A stretch of DNA of 64,000 nt from the NCBI GenBank assembly GCA_907165275.2, contig OU015671.1, positions 10,423,501 to 10,487,500 on the forward strand, read 5' to 3'. This document shows, one piece after another, positions 40,001 to 50,800 of the stretch. Positions within the stretch are counted from its first letter, which is position 1. Each line of letters opens with the position of its first letter. Source of the stretch: Zygaena filipendulae (lineage: Eukaryota > Arthropoda > Insecta > Lepidoptera > Zygaenidae). Made by a program: the position numbers and the translations under genes. The notes under the pieces are model-generated. The model saw nothing but the letters and a program-made list of their open reading frames with translations. It made no database searches and was not told the DNA's origin.

Positions 40001-42279
40001 AATCCACTCCCGCCACGAGCTCGTTGTGAGCTGAACGGAGTGGGCAGACGTAAGCGGGCTTGGCACCGAAACCTCTTCAAATCGAAATGTGGTAGCACGA
40101 ACCAATACTATTACGCATATTTTTATCTGTTGGATTAAATCGGTATTTTGTTATTTTTAGCTTTTTAGTTTCGTATTTTTTATCCGTAACAATTTCAATT
40201 AATTTCTTGTTGTATAAATCCTTTTTAGATAGTTTACATTTAATCTAAAATACTTTATGATGTATTCAAATTTTATGTCAATTAGTAATTCTTTATTTTT
40301 TTTCTCGCTTCCTCTACAACTACTTGGTACTACATAACGCGTAACAAGTTTGCCTATTCTTGTTTGTATCGGCAGTGGACCCGGCGACTCATGTTCCAGT
40401 CATCACGCTAATGCTAGTCGTTTATAATGTAACTTTACTGTGGGAAAATTTAGAACATAAGTTATTATGTCTAGTTGTAAGTTTTCTTATTCTGTAACTA
40501 TATTTTTCTCCAATAAATAAGTAAATAAATAAATTAGGACTCCAAAATAACAATACAATTCACTTGATAAAATTTCTCATAGCTGTAAACGTCCTTTTAT
40601 TTTATTCTCTTTAAATTTTTACAATACGATCTACTTTTCAAATAAACTGCCATTCTACAGCATCTTGCCAGGACGCTTTACTTAGCGAGCATTTTTTTTG
40701 TTATTCACTACCCATGTTCAGTGTCATAAAGCAGTAGAGAACACTTCCTAGTTTAATTGTTGTCATCGAGATATTGCAGCTGTTGATTTTCCAAAAAAAA
40801 ATAAAATAAAAGTAAAAGATCGGGGGCCGCGTCGATCGATACCTCACGATCCTCGGCGTCCAGCACGAGAGGCGGCCGGCTGGGCTCGGGCCGCGCCACG
40901 GCCGCGCCCGCCGGCGGCGCCCCGCCGAACGGCACCGGCGACTCGGCGGCGCGGCGCCGGCCCCCGTCCGCCTCGTGCGCCGCGCGGTCCAGCGCCAGCC
41001 GCGCCAGCCGCCCGCCCACCCCGCCCACACCGCCCACCGTGCCCGCGCCGCCCGCCGCGCACACGCCGCCCGCCTCCACCGATGGCGACGTCTCCTTGCG
41101 CAGCGGCGACGGCGGCTGCGAGCGGCGCCCGCTCGGCCCCGCCCCCACCGCCCCCACCGCCGCCGTCGACACCGCGGGGAAGCGGAACTGTGCGCGCGTC
41201 TCCTTGGCGGGCGTGTTCTCCGGCGTGGCCTCCACCGCCGCCTCGGGCGGCTCCACGGCGTCCGCGTCCGCCGGCAGCGGCGTCTGCGGCGCCGAGTCCG
41301 CCCCGCAGCGCTCGCCGAGCGGGAACCACGGCTCCACGCCGGGCCGCAAAGAGCCGGCGGTGCGCGCCGCGTGCGCCCCCGAGCCGGGCGCCGGCGAGCC
41401 GGGCGGCGCGGCGGGCGCGGCCGCGGGCGGGACGCGCGGCGCGGGCGCGGGCGCGGGCGCGGGAGAGGCGCCCGCCAGCGCCGGCGGCGGCGGTGAGGGC
41501 GCCGGCAGCGACAGGCGGCGGCACTCGGCCACCACGTCGTGCAGCTCGAGCGCCGGCCAGCGCGCCGCGTCCGCCTCGCGCTGCCGCGAGCCGGTCACCA
41601 GCGCCGGGTGCAGGCGCACCGAGTCGAGCAGCGGCCGCGCGGCGCGCTCCCAGGCGTCGCGCGCCGCCGCGCCCGGCGCCGCCGCGTGCCCGGCGCGCAG
41701 CGCGTCCAGCAGCGAGCAGGGGTGCGTCGCGTACAGCGCGCGGAACAGAGCCAGGCGCGCCAGCTGCAGGTGCGCGCGCGGCCCGCCCGGCTCGGGCGCG
41801 GCGGGCCGCAGCAGCGCGTCGGCCAGCTCGGGCAGGTGAGGCGCGGCCAGCGCGGGCGCCGCCGGCAGCAGCGCGGCCAGCGCCAGCAGCGCGTGCAGCA
41901 GCGGTAGCGGCTCGCGCTCGTCGCGCGCGGCGCGCACCAGGTCGCGGGCCAGCGGGTGTCCGGCGAGGCGGTGCAGCCAGGCGGGCCGGCGCGCCACGAG
42001 CGGCGCCAGCGCGGCCAGCGCCGCCCGGCGCGCGGGCCGCTCCCCGCGCAGCTGCTCGTGCAGCAGCTCCAGCAGGTGGCGCGCGTGCGGCTCGGGCGCG
42101 CGCGCCAGCAGCTCAAGAGCGCGGGCGCTGCCGGTGCGCTCGTGATACTGCAGCAGCGCGCGCGCCAGCCACGGCTCGCGCACGCTGACGAACATCGCCG
42201 CGAACGTGTCGGCCGCCTCCTTTGCTCCGCCCGCGCCGCCCTCCAGCAGCGCGAATAGCGCGGTCGCTTCACCCGACAT
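34321..42279 (-). CDS. TSC1: Hamartin (TSC1)
   Basis: Minus-strand exons 42279-40843, 38097-37801, 37717-37057 and 34757-34321 sum to 2832 nt (943 aa), all in phase. The first exon is the helical N-terminal core. The diagnostic stretch [19 protein letters not shown] is followed by [13 protein letters not shown], matching hamartin. The second exon has the [12 protein letters not shown] motif. The third has [20 protein letters not shown], the conserved start of the long C-terminal coiled coil, which continues to the end. Hamartin stabilises tuberin (TSC2) in the complex that turns off Rheb and so mTORC1 at the lysosome. The protein is shorter than human (about 1160) and very Ala/Arg-rich because of GC bias. 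The 5' border of the second exon is uncertain: another open frame (38203-38098) abuts it in a different phase. A LINE fragment fills the last intron. Confidence 0.88.
34872..34975 (-). mobile_element. Truncated Helitron-like element
   Basis: CTAGCTGTGC and ACCCGCGGTTTTACCCGCG mark the 3' end of a minus-oriented copy. The body stops at about 34975, where the LINE fragment begins. Confidence 0.55.
34963..36760 (-). pseudogene. Broken non-LTR retrotransposon (endonuclease end plus RT)
   Basis: On the minus strand a frame from about 36755 includes the endonuclease motif GDYNLP and continues to 35975. After interruptions it resumes with the RT core: [32 protein letters not shown], then [14 protein letters not shown] and the catalytic FADD ([11 protein letters not shown]), stopping at 34963. 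The frame is broken near 35970 and 35510, and both ends of the element are missing. It is a dead LINE with CR1/Jockey-like motifs sitting in the last TSC1 intron in the same orientation as the gene. Confidence 0.85.
36938..37039 (+). repeat. (GT)n microsatellite beside a TSC1 exon
   Basis: About 100 bases of GT repeat with GTGC variants, 18 bases from the TSC1 exon end at 37057. It follows the donor on the minus strand as (CA)n and extends shadow open frames. Confidence 0.9.
38300..39600. repeat. Dispersed element with CTCGAGCGCGTCAGAT satellite units at both ends
   Basis: Left-end units with ACTCGAGCGCGTCAGAT-type motifs start at about 38325, 38458 and 38590. The right end carries the same motif inverted (CTGACGCGCTCGAGTATTTC at 39431, CTGACGCGCTTTAG at 39570). 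The right 370 bases recur in the AIFM1 intron at 50530-50905. It is non-coding and the class is not certain. Confidence 0.6.
39930..40185 (+). repeat. Diverged part-copy of the TTAACCGACTTCC element
   Basis: Shares the TTTGGCTTGTCAC, GGGCTAAATCCACTCCCGCC, GTGGGCAGACG and ATTAAATCGGTATTTTGTTA segments with the elements at 6486 and 27351. The terminal inverted repeats are lost. Confidence 0.6.
40316..40508 (+). repeat. Dispersed repeat (copy at 45867-46049)
   Basis: CAACTACTTGGTACTACATAAC to TATTCTGTAACTATATT is repeated at 45867-46049 with about 85-90% identity by eye. The tail (AATAAATAAGTAAATAAATA) suggests a retroelement 3' end. Confidence 0.65.
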
Positions 42280-45224
42280 CCTCGATTGCCTGTTTTTTTT
42301 TTTTTTATTTATTTACTGAAGAAAAAACAGCCACAAGTTGTCATACCCTAACAATGCTTTTGCTACGTTGTACCTAATTTGTAAACTGGTGTATTTCTGT
42401 TTGCCTGAATAAATAGATAAATAAATAAATATAGTTGTACATTATAAAAACTAACATTTAGACACTAGACAGATAGACGATTAGACGCGATGCGATGCGA
42501 TGCGACGGGACATGAAAGTCGACATCGGATAGAAGGGAAGGACTGTTGGTATGAAAGCCAGATTCGAAATTTTCAGAATAACTAACTAATATTTTGAAAT
42601 CCTCTCAAATTGGTGATGGCTTTAAATTTGGTATTTTGAAAGCAGTCAAAAACACTATGGGGCATTTGAAAATCTTACAACAGCGAGTCAATGATGTATC
42701 TACCTTCTTATTTATTTATTTATTCATTTATTCAGCCAACAGAAATACACCAGCTTACAAATTACAACGTACAAATCTATGGAAAGAACAGTAATAGAAA
42801 AGTATTGAGTTTAACAAATGGCTGAGATAGATGTAATGATGGGATATGTCATTATAATTTGGTGTAAATATGTTGATTTTCCAAATAAAGTAAAATAAAA
42901 ATAAAATAAAATATTTTTGTAGCTGTTGATTTTCCAAATAAAGTAAAATAAAAAAAAAATTAACCCATCAGATGTGTGAATAATGACTATTTGTTGATTA
43001 ATATAATGAGGACTTGCAGCTGCACTTCGAGTGGGAAGAAGCCATTCATCACCGAACCAACTTTTGATTAAGCTTCCATTGTTTTAATCACACACCACCT
43101 TGACACAGGGCTCTATTAAAAACTATACAACTCTCAATTAAATATATCATCACAGCATGCTGAGTAGAGCAGAACCTCTGATATTATGGTATTTGATATT
43201 TTTTATTTTTGTAATTCCACTACCCATGTGCGAAAATCGGTAATGAGCTTTTTTGTTTATTTATTGGTTTGCCACTTAAATGTTCAGTTTATGTTTGTAG
43301 CAGTTGATTTTCCAAATAAAGTAAAATAAAATAAAGATAAAATGATGCAAAGCAGAATAACAAGTGTATGGACAGAGACTGGCAATAGTCCAGCAGTTGT
43401 CACACTTTTTTGGTCAAGGGCCACTTAAACCAATGTAGGTATTCCCACCGGATCGCATATGGTTCACTTATATTATATTGGGTTATATACCTAGGTACAT
43501 TTGATCTATGTGATTGTTTAAATCAAGGAGCATTTAGGTTTGGATACAAATATAAATTGAAAAGTACACATTTTAATTGCCTACTATTTATTTATTGAAA
43601 TAAATGTATGAAAATTGTTAAAAAAAATATATTTGTAATTTAAGAATTATTATGTTGAACTTTTTTTATGATATCATCAATATAGGCATCTTTTGGACTG
43701 CATGCAATACTCATTGCATCTTCTAAGTGTGAATTACAGGCAAAATAGTTACTTTGTTAGAGTCACTCGATTATTTAATTCGATTAGCAACAGGACAGAT
43801 TGCGACCTATTTTGCACTGCTGTCCCTAAGTTGAGGAAAGCATTGGCAGTCGAACTTTGCAACGAATGATCGCCTAATTGTATTTCTTTTGTACCTATGT
43901 TTTCATTGATTTCACATATATACTACTTGTACATATTTCTGTATGTGAAAACTTTAAGGCTGTAGTGACTTAAATATAGACCTAATTGTTAATATAGCTG
44001 TAAGTTTTCCAAAGTAAATAAAATAAAATAAATAAAATAAAAATTAAATTAGTCCTTAGAATGTTTTGGTAGTTATTTAAATTATTAGCTATGCTGCGGC
44101 GGGCCACACATAAACAAGCTGCAGGCCGCATTTGATGACCACTACAACAGTCCATGACTGATAAAAAAAATAATTGTAAATAAATCACAAAAGAAACATT
44201 TGAAGTATTAATCTCTAAATAAAGATTATTACTTATTCTCTTTGCACAAGAGGTACCTACAAATGGTAAACTCAGTTTATTAAAAAATCAATTAGTAAAA
44301 AAAGTATAATCTGATGAAATAACAACCTTGCTTTTTGCGACAAAAGTGCTCATGCAATTGATTTATGTATCCGTTCATATGAGACCTAACGATCCCTAAT
44401 AAACAGTTACTAAATTGTTACCTCTCGGGTAAATGATGATTGATGGATCAGAGGCAGAGGAGTAAGCCACTACATATTATGCTGCAGGGTAGGGCCGCAG
44501 GCGGCGGGGAGCTAACTAGTGGCAGCAGCGCGTCGCCGGAGGCACAGTCGGAGGCGCGGTGACGGGCACTCACCGGTTAGCAGATCGGAGGGATGAGCAG
44601 CCCAAGGTCACTGCAGCCGGAGGAATTTTGGCTGTTTTACGAAACCCTTACTCGAATTTATAAATGAGAAGAAAAACGAGCTAACCACCTAATCGAATGA
44701 ACAATACCTATGTCTGTTAAATGATTTTAACGGATACAATTTTAATCGGCGTATTCTGTTTCTTACACACAACACAAAATCACAAACTACCTACACAAGT
44801 ACATACTACATCTGGGCTGCAAAAATTAATCGACTTTTTTTAATCGATTAGTTTTGTAGAATAATTGAGATTCTCGATAAGAAAAATCGATTTTTAATAA
44901 ATCCAATACACAAATTAGAGGGGTAACCGGGTTAAAATAAAAAGATTAGAATGATATCTTGAGGCCAAAAGGTTGTCGTTTTATTTCTTGTATTAAACTT
45001 ATCGTTTTATTTTATTTTTATTTTAATAAATTAATGTTTTATAAAGGACTATCTAACGGCAAATATAAAAAAACCAACGCCGCGCGCCGTGGAACTTACT
45101 CTACGCTGATGATGTTTACCCTATATCCAATAGCAAAACAGAAATTCAGGGGGGCTTAGAGCAGTGAACAATCACTGGAGAAGAATGGCTTGCGCATAAA
45201 TCGAACAAAGACAGAATAATATAA

Positions 45225-45423
45225 TCCTACTAATATTATAAATGTGAAAGTGTGGATGTTCGGATGTTTGTTACTCAATCACGCAAAAACGGCTAAACGT
45301 ATTTGAATGAAATTTGGCATGCACTTTATCAGAGGTACGGAGAAGGATATCGGGTACTTTTTATCCCGGAATTCCCGTGAGAACTCCGAAATTACCGCAG
45401 GTGAAACTGTGGGGCACAGCTAG
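45225..45423 (+). mobile_element. Helitron-like element (well preserved)
   Basis: A textbook copy: A|TCCTACTAATATTATAAATG head, ACTCAATCACGCAAAAACGG body, CCGCAGGTGAAACTGTGG hairpin remnant and CACAGCTAG|T end. Confidence 0.8.
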
Positions 45424-45866
45424 TATGTATATATATATGACCATTGACCTGTATAGCCAACCCCAAAGTACCCAAGTGATCATCTAATACTTGATGGAAC
45501 CCCTCTACTACGGGTCAAATCTTTTAAAATATAATCAGCTTTGTTCAGTAATATTAATTTTTTATTATTTTATTTATTTAAAAAAATAATACTTTACAAC
45601 AATCTTACTTATACAAATCTGTGTTGTATTTTTGAAAATTCAATGATTCAAAATATCTTTATTACTTTGGATTTTAGTTTTTAAAATCAAAATGTTTGTT
45701 TTATTTCTTGTACTAAACTTATCTTTCTATTTTATTTTGATTCTAATGAGCTAGTAAATGGCACTAAACATTTGAGACATTAATTACTTTATTGTTTAAG
45801 TTTGAAGCATAAAAAGAGATTGTATTTTAATTTTGAAATTGTGTTGGTTATTCTTTATACTTAAAA

Positions 45867-46049
45867 CTATTTGGTACTACGTAACGCGTAACAAGTTTGC
45901 CTATTCTAGTTTGTATTGGTAGTGGACCCAGTGACTCATGTTCCTGTCACCATGCTAATTCAAGTCGTTTATAACGTAACTTAACTGTGGGAAAGATTAG
46001 GACATAAGTTATTATGTCTAGTTGTAAGTTTTCTTATTCTGTAACTATA
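45867..46049 (+). repeat. Dispersed repeat (copy of 40316-40508)
   Basis: Second copy of the ACTATTTGGTACTACGTAAC repeat. It ends TTCTTATTCTGTAACTATAT without the A/T tail. Confidence 0.65.
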
Positions 46050-46429
46050 TCCCAACTTGTTTGTGTCATATTAAACTGAACTCATGAGATAATAAAAAAA
46101 TAAAAATAGAATAAAATAGATTTTATTCCACCTAATAAATTATTTTTCCAACTAAAATAGATTGAAACCAAATCGGTATTAATGAAAAGAGGAAAATCGA
46201 TTTTTTTTACTTAATGTCACATCCCTTCTACATAAATACTGACAAGTGACACCACTCTGACACTTTTACCAGTTGATATTTGACACTTGACGTTAGTGTC
46301 ACGATAATTCAAACCCTCGGAACCTCAGAAGTACGGTAGTATCTCACATTTATGTCTAGTTAATTTGTGAGTATCTCTAAGTAGTTTGTGAATAACTAAT
46401 AATCCTGAACTAAAAGGTAGATATTACTC

Positions 46430-46936
46430 TTTATTGCAGCCGTCTATACCAGCAAAGCTTTGGTTCCGCAAGGCCAAGTTTGGTAAGACGGCTACTAGTA
46501 TCTTAATACGCATGAGACTTGGTCACGTCTGTCTGTACACCGGCCCACCTGGCCAAACTTGGTATGGTATCGTTACTGATGAATATTGTGAGTGTGCGAT
46601 GGACATAGGCGATTTAAACCACATTTTCTTTTCATGCCCACTTTACGACCGGTTCGTTTTCCTAACTGATCTCCTTTCCCTCGATGTTCCTTTTCCTACA
46701 TCTATTATTTCCCTGCTCTCTTCAAATGATTTATTAATATTTAAATGTATCGTATCTTTCCTGATTTCCAACGACATTAAGATATAATCTATCTGTATAT
46801 ATAATAATATTTATGATTACCTGTGGAAATCCAAAATTCCGAATCCGCATCCTTTTCATGTTTATCATCGTTTCCCTACCTTGAAACTGGCAAAATGCGC
46901 AAACCGCGCGATGCCATAAAAAAAAAAAAAAAAACT
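46430..46936 (+). pseudogene. 5'-truncated LINE 3' end with poly(A)
   Basis: An open frame (46434-46787) ends in the typical zinc-knuckle tail of Jockey/R1-type ORF2 proteins: CECAMDIGDLNHIFFSCPLY, i.e. C-x-C ... H-x4-C. It is followed by about 130 bases of 3' UTR and a poly(A) tract at 46919-46934. The RT domain is missing, so the insertion is truncated and dead. Confidence 0.8.
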
Positions 46937-47184
46937 AATTGTTCTGAGCTCGGAACACTGCAAGTAAAACGTAGTGATTACCTTCTCTCTGACTGCAATT
47001 AGTCATTCTTCTGAGGAACACGGCGAATGCAGACGTTGTTCCTGTATTGTCACGGCACAGATAATATATTAATACTATACTAGTGTCACGGTATTGTCGT
47101 GGAATTGGCAAGGTGCAAAGCGGTTGGAGGGAATAGCATTTCCTAATTTCAAGGCACCAATCTAGGTCCCTAAATCGGATACAA

Positions 47185-47318
47185 TTTAGGGTCGGTGAGT
47201 GAGAGAGAGAGAGCGAGTAATCACACTACACTAAATTGTACTCTAAATCGACTGCCGTAGGGTACATTTTAATGTAGTGTGATTACTCGCTCTCTCTCTC
47301 TCACTCACGGACCCTAAA
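47185..47318. repeat. Palindromic element with GA/CT-rich arms
   Basis: TTTAGGGTCGGTGAGTGAGA...AGTGTGATTACTC-type arms (47185-47238 and 47269-47318) are near-perfect complements round a 30-base loop containing TCTAAATCGACTGCC. It is a foldback MITE 560 bp upstream of the AIFM1 start. Confidence 0.8.
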
Positions 47319-47877
47319 TAAATTGAAAAGTGTAATAAGCGCATTACTTCTCGCTTGACAGCTGTGACAATATTGTCCATAATGATCACCTGTACATGGC
47401 GCTGTCGTCGCGAGTTTATCGTGATTAATATTCTGTGAATGTGGTTCATTAGTGATGTATAATTGTACAGTCTGTGGAAACAGTGAAATAAGATGAAATG
47501 GGGCGTTCACCGGGAGGTTGTCGTTTTACTATACAACTTCGAACAGAGTGTCCTATTAAGGTTCAACTGTGAAGAGTTGCTGCCAAAAGTTCTGCTAAAG
47601 CATCGAAATGCATTTCAATGTAAATAACGAAGAAGAAAATACTACTGAGTTGGCTATATGGTCTTAGCTTCCTTTGCCTTCCTCATCGAAGTAAATTAAA
47701 TTTAACATAACAAAAAGTAACCTAAAAGGTTAAAAATTAAAATTAAATAATTGTTTTAGTTTGTTTAAATTTTAAAAGATTCAGTATTTTTGCGCAAAGT
47801 GAACAAAATGTACATAAAGTGCGGAAATTAGTGCACCTGACCAATTAAGAATAAAGTATTTTCTTGATTCAGGGAAC
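47319..47877 (+). promoter_or_regulatory. AIFM1 upstream region and probable 5' UTR
   Basis: Contains the repeat shared with 7810-7925 at 47605-47715. TTTTCTTGATTCAG|GGAACATG just before the start codon is a good acceptor, so the start codon exon probably begins at about 47873 and a 5' UTR exon lies upstream. No core promoter was identified. Confidence 0.4.
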
Positions 47878-50800
47878 ATGTTGAGGGCAGTATCAACTAT
47901 TTACTTTGAAAGTCAAGCGCTGGAAGTGTTTACGACTGTGCGAAAGGATGCATTTAAACTGTTCCGTAAGTAATTCACTGCTCTTAAGTTGTCGATCGAG
48001 TTGGATAACCAGTGATGATAGTTTAATCGTCTCCCCAGTCATCAGCAGTAGCGTCTGGCATCAGTCCGAGTCTCATATCTAACTCTGGTTGTTACAGGCA
48101 CCGGCACGTACTCCACAGCCGCGTCACACGCGCAGGTATCTATGTGCTATCTCTCTGATCTCTGGCCTTCAGTATTTTGGTTGGAACTATATGTTAATTT
48201 AACAAGATTTTACTTCCCTTAGGAACCCTTTCCTGTACTTTTTGTAACCGTGACTTGGTGTTGATTATTACATAATTTTTACCTGTGAATATTTTGAGAA
48301 AACCATTGTTATTATAGATTACAATTAATACAATGAAAGGGAACACTACCCTGTGATTTTTCACAAGGGATTTGTTTGTTGCATTGAATGTTGAAACTGA
48401 TCTCATGTCCTATATTCTGTTGATTGTTCTTGTGCAAACTAACAACATTTTCGAATTTTTAAGCTTTCGAGGAAAATAAAGAAATATAAAACGGTAATAT
48501 ACTAATTGTTCACTTTTCAAATTGTTGTCTGTTTGGTTGCCTGTAAAATAATCTCTTAAGTTTTTAAATTATAAAGGCTGTGGTTTGTTTTTATTGTCGC
48601 ACTATATCCTAGATTTGTAGAAATTGTTTAAGCCTGAAATTGATTATTCAATCTAAAGACAGGCCTCTCTCTTACGAGAAGGGTTCATGTTTTTGATGTT
48701 TGACATTCTATTCAAATGCATGCTTTAATCCAGAACACCCGTCTTTAATTTTTATAAAATCTTTGCATATGAATCATGAAACACATGAAACATTATGGTA
48801 AATACTAAATATAAATTTTTGTAATTAAAAATTAATTTCAATAATTTTGGTTAATATCAATATTATTATTTTCAACTGTTAACTTAAATGCATAAAATTA
48901 TAGTCCGAGAATGCTTCCATAGTCAGTCATTAATTATTCTAAACAACGTGTTTTTCTAAACAAATTACCACCACCTTAAAACATACAAAATATATTATGT
49001 CCAAAAAAATAATTGCAAGTTATGATGATTTTAATTGATGAGTGTATAGTACTTTGGTAGAAGTCAGTAATCATCTCCTTGTCTACTCTCTGTTCTTAAG
49101 ACTGTGATCGCAGTGGACCCGCCCTCCGCGCCCGCCGCCCCCCCGGCTCCGCCTCCTTCGCAGCCGCCGGCCCCGCCCCCGCCCCCGCGCCGGGCTTGGA
49201 CCTTGCCGGCAGCTGCGGTGGCGCTCACGGCCTCCATAGGCGGGGTCAGTATGCAGGGTCGGCTTCTGGTGCCTCCAGATCAGATTCGGTCGTAGTGCTC
49301 ATATTTTGTACAAACATGGTGTAATGACAGCAAACACTTCTTTTTGGCAGGTTTACTTCTATAGAAAATTGAGGGAAGAGGATCAAATTAAACCAGAACT
49401 GAGCCACAGTGAGTACCTAATTAATAAAAATAATTATAATTTGACCAAAGTTAAAATAGACTTGAATTTGAGAATGCAATAGGTACTATTAGCCCATTCA
49501 TTCTGAACTAGCTGTTCTCTCATGAAAAGTATCTTGTGCCAGTCAGAGATCCTGGAGCTCGCTGTCAGTGAAAGAATTGTTATAATCAGTTAAGTAGTTC
49601 CAGAGATATTTATGTTTAGAAGATAAACAGCACAATTAAATTAAACAATGTAAAAATTAGTAAAAATCTAAATTAAACAATGAAATCACTACTGATAGAT
49701 GTCCATTATTGTCATATTATTCACCTCGACCCACAGGTAGAACGTTTCGATTTAACCCATTCGTGCAGATGTAGAGACGGAGGCGTCCCCGTGGGCGGCG
49801 GCCCTGGAGCCGGAGCCGGAGCCGGTGCCGGCGTCGGGCGCGGCGTTCCCGGCGCACGTGCAGTACCTGCTGGTGGGCGCAGGCACCGCCTCGTTCGCGG
49901 CGCTGCGCGCCATCCGCGCCGCGCGGCCCGGCGCCGGCGTGCTGCTCGTGGGCGACGAGCCCGCGCCGCCCTACATGCGCCCGCCGCTCAGCAAGGAGCT
50001 GTGGCGCGAGCCCGAGCTGGCGCGCCGCGCGCTCTCGCCCGACGCGCTCACCTTCCGCCAGTGGAACGGCAAGCGGCGCCCGCTGCTGTACGAGCCGCGC
50101 GCCTTCTACGCGCCCGTCGAGCGGCTGGCGGCGGGCGAGGGGGGCGCGGCGCTGGCGCTCGGCTGGCGGCTCGTGCGGCTGGACGTGGCGCGGCACGAGG
50201 CGGAGCTGGCGGCGCCGGGCCGCGCGCCGGTGACGCTGCGCTACGACAAGCTGCTGCTGGCGACGGGCGCGCGGGCGGCGCGCGTGCCGGCGCTGGCGGG
50301 CGCGGCGCGCGCGGGCCGCTCGCTGGCGCTGCGCGGGTTGCGCGACGCGGCGCGGCTGGCGGCGGCGCTGGACGACGGGGCCGTGCGCCGCGTCGCCGTC
50401 GTCGGCGGCGGGCTCCTCGCCACCGAGCTCAGCGCCGCGCTCGCCGAACGACGTCAGTTACACACGTATTATAACAAACAGGAATACATGTTTCAGTGCG
50501 GCTCTTTTTAAACTTACTAGACGATTTTTACTACTCGGGCTCGTGGAAATCGGCAGATTATATTTTTTCCGCTATCCTTGAGTGATTTACTTAAAAAAAA
50601 AAAAAAAAATCACTCTCGAGAAAGTCGAGGTGGCGATTTTTTTTGATCGTTTGTGATGCTATAACCCGCTTACATCACGTTAGAATAATCATACTATTCA
50701 TTTGCTCACTTTCAGTATAATGAACCCACCATATCTCAAACTGACGCGGTCGAGTATTTCTAGCTATCGATGTTTTTGTTTTACAATTCTGAACGGCTAC

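Larger units (their letters stand above)
38204..40842. other. TSC1 intron 1, repeat-filled
   Basis: Contains the satellite-bearing element at 38300-39600, a diverged copy of the TTAACCGACTTCC element (39930-40185), a dispersed repeat (40316-40508) and a LINE tail (about 40775-40815) close to the exon. No further TSC1 exon was recognised with confidence. Confidence 0.45.
42280..47184. other. Intergenic region between TSC1 and AIFM1, LINE-tail rich
   Basis: Contains several A/T-tailed retroelement ends, including GCTGTTGATTTTCCAAATAAA at about 42923 and 43300 and a relative at 43995. A GC-rich patch lies at 44480-44600. The TSC1 promoter must be near 42280, but no TATA or initiator is clear there. 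No other gene was recognised. Confidence 0.45.

Noticed and set aside
40753..40842. Extension of the TSC1 first exon past 40843 into [15 protein letters not shown]
   Set aside because: This is the complement of a LINE A/T tail. A donor at 40842 (or 40847) fits the gene better.
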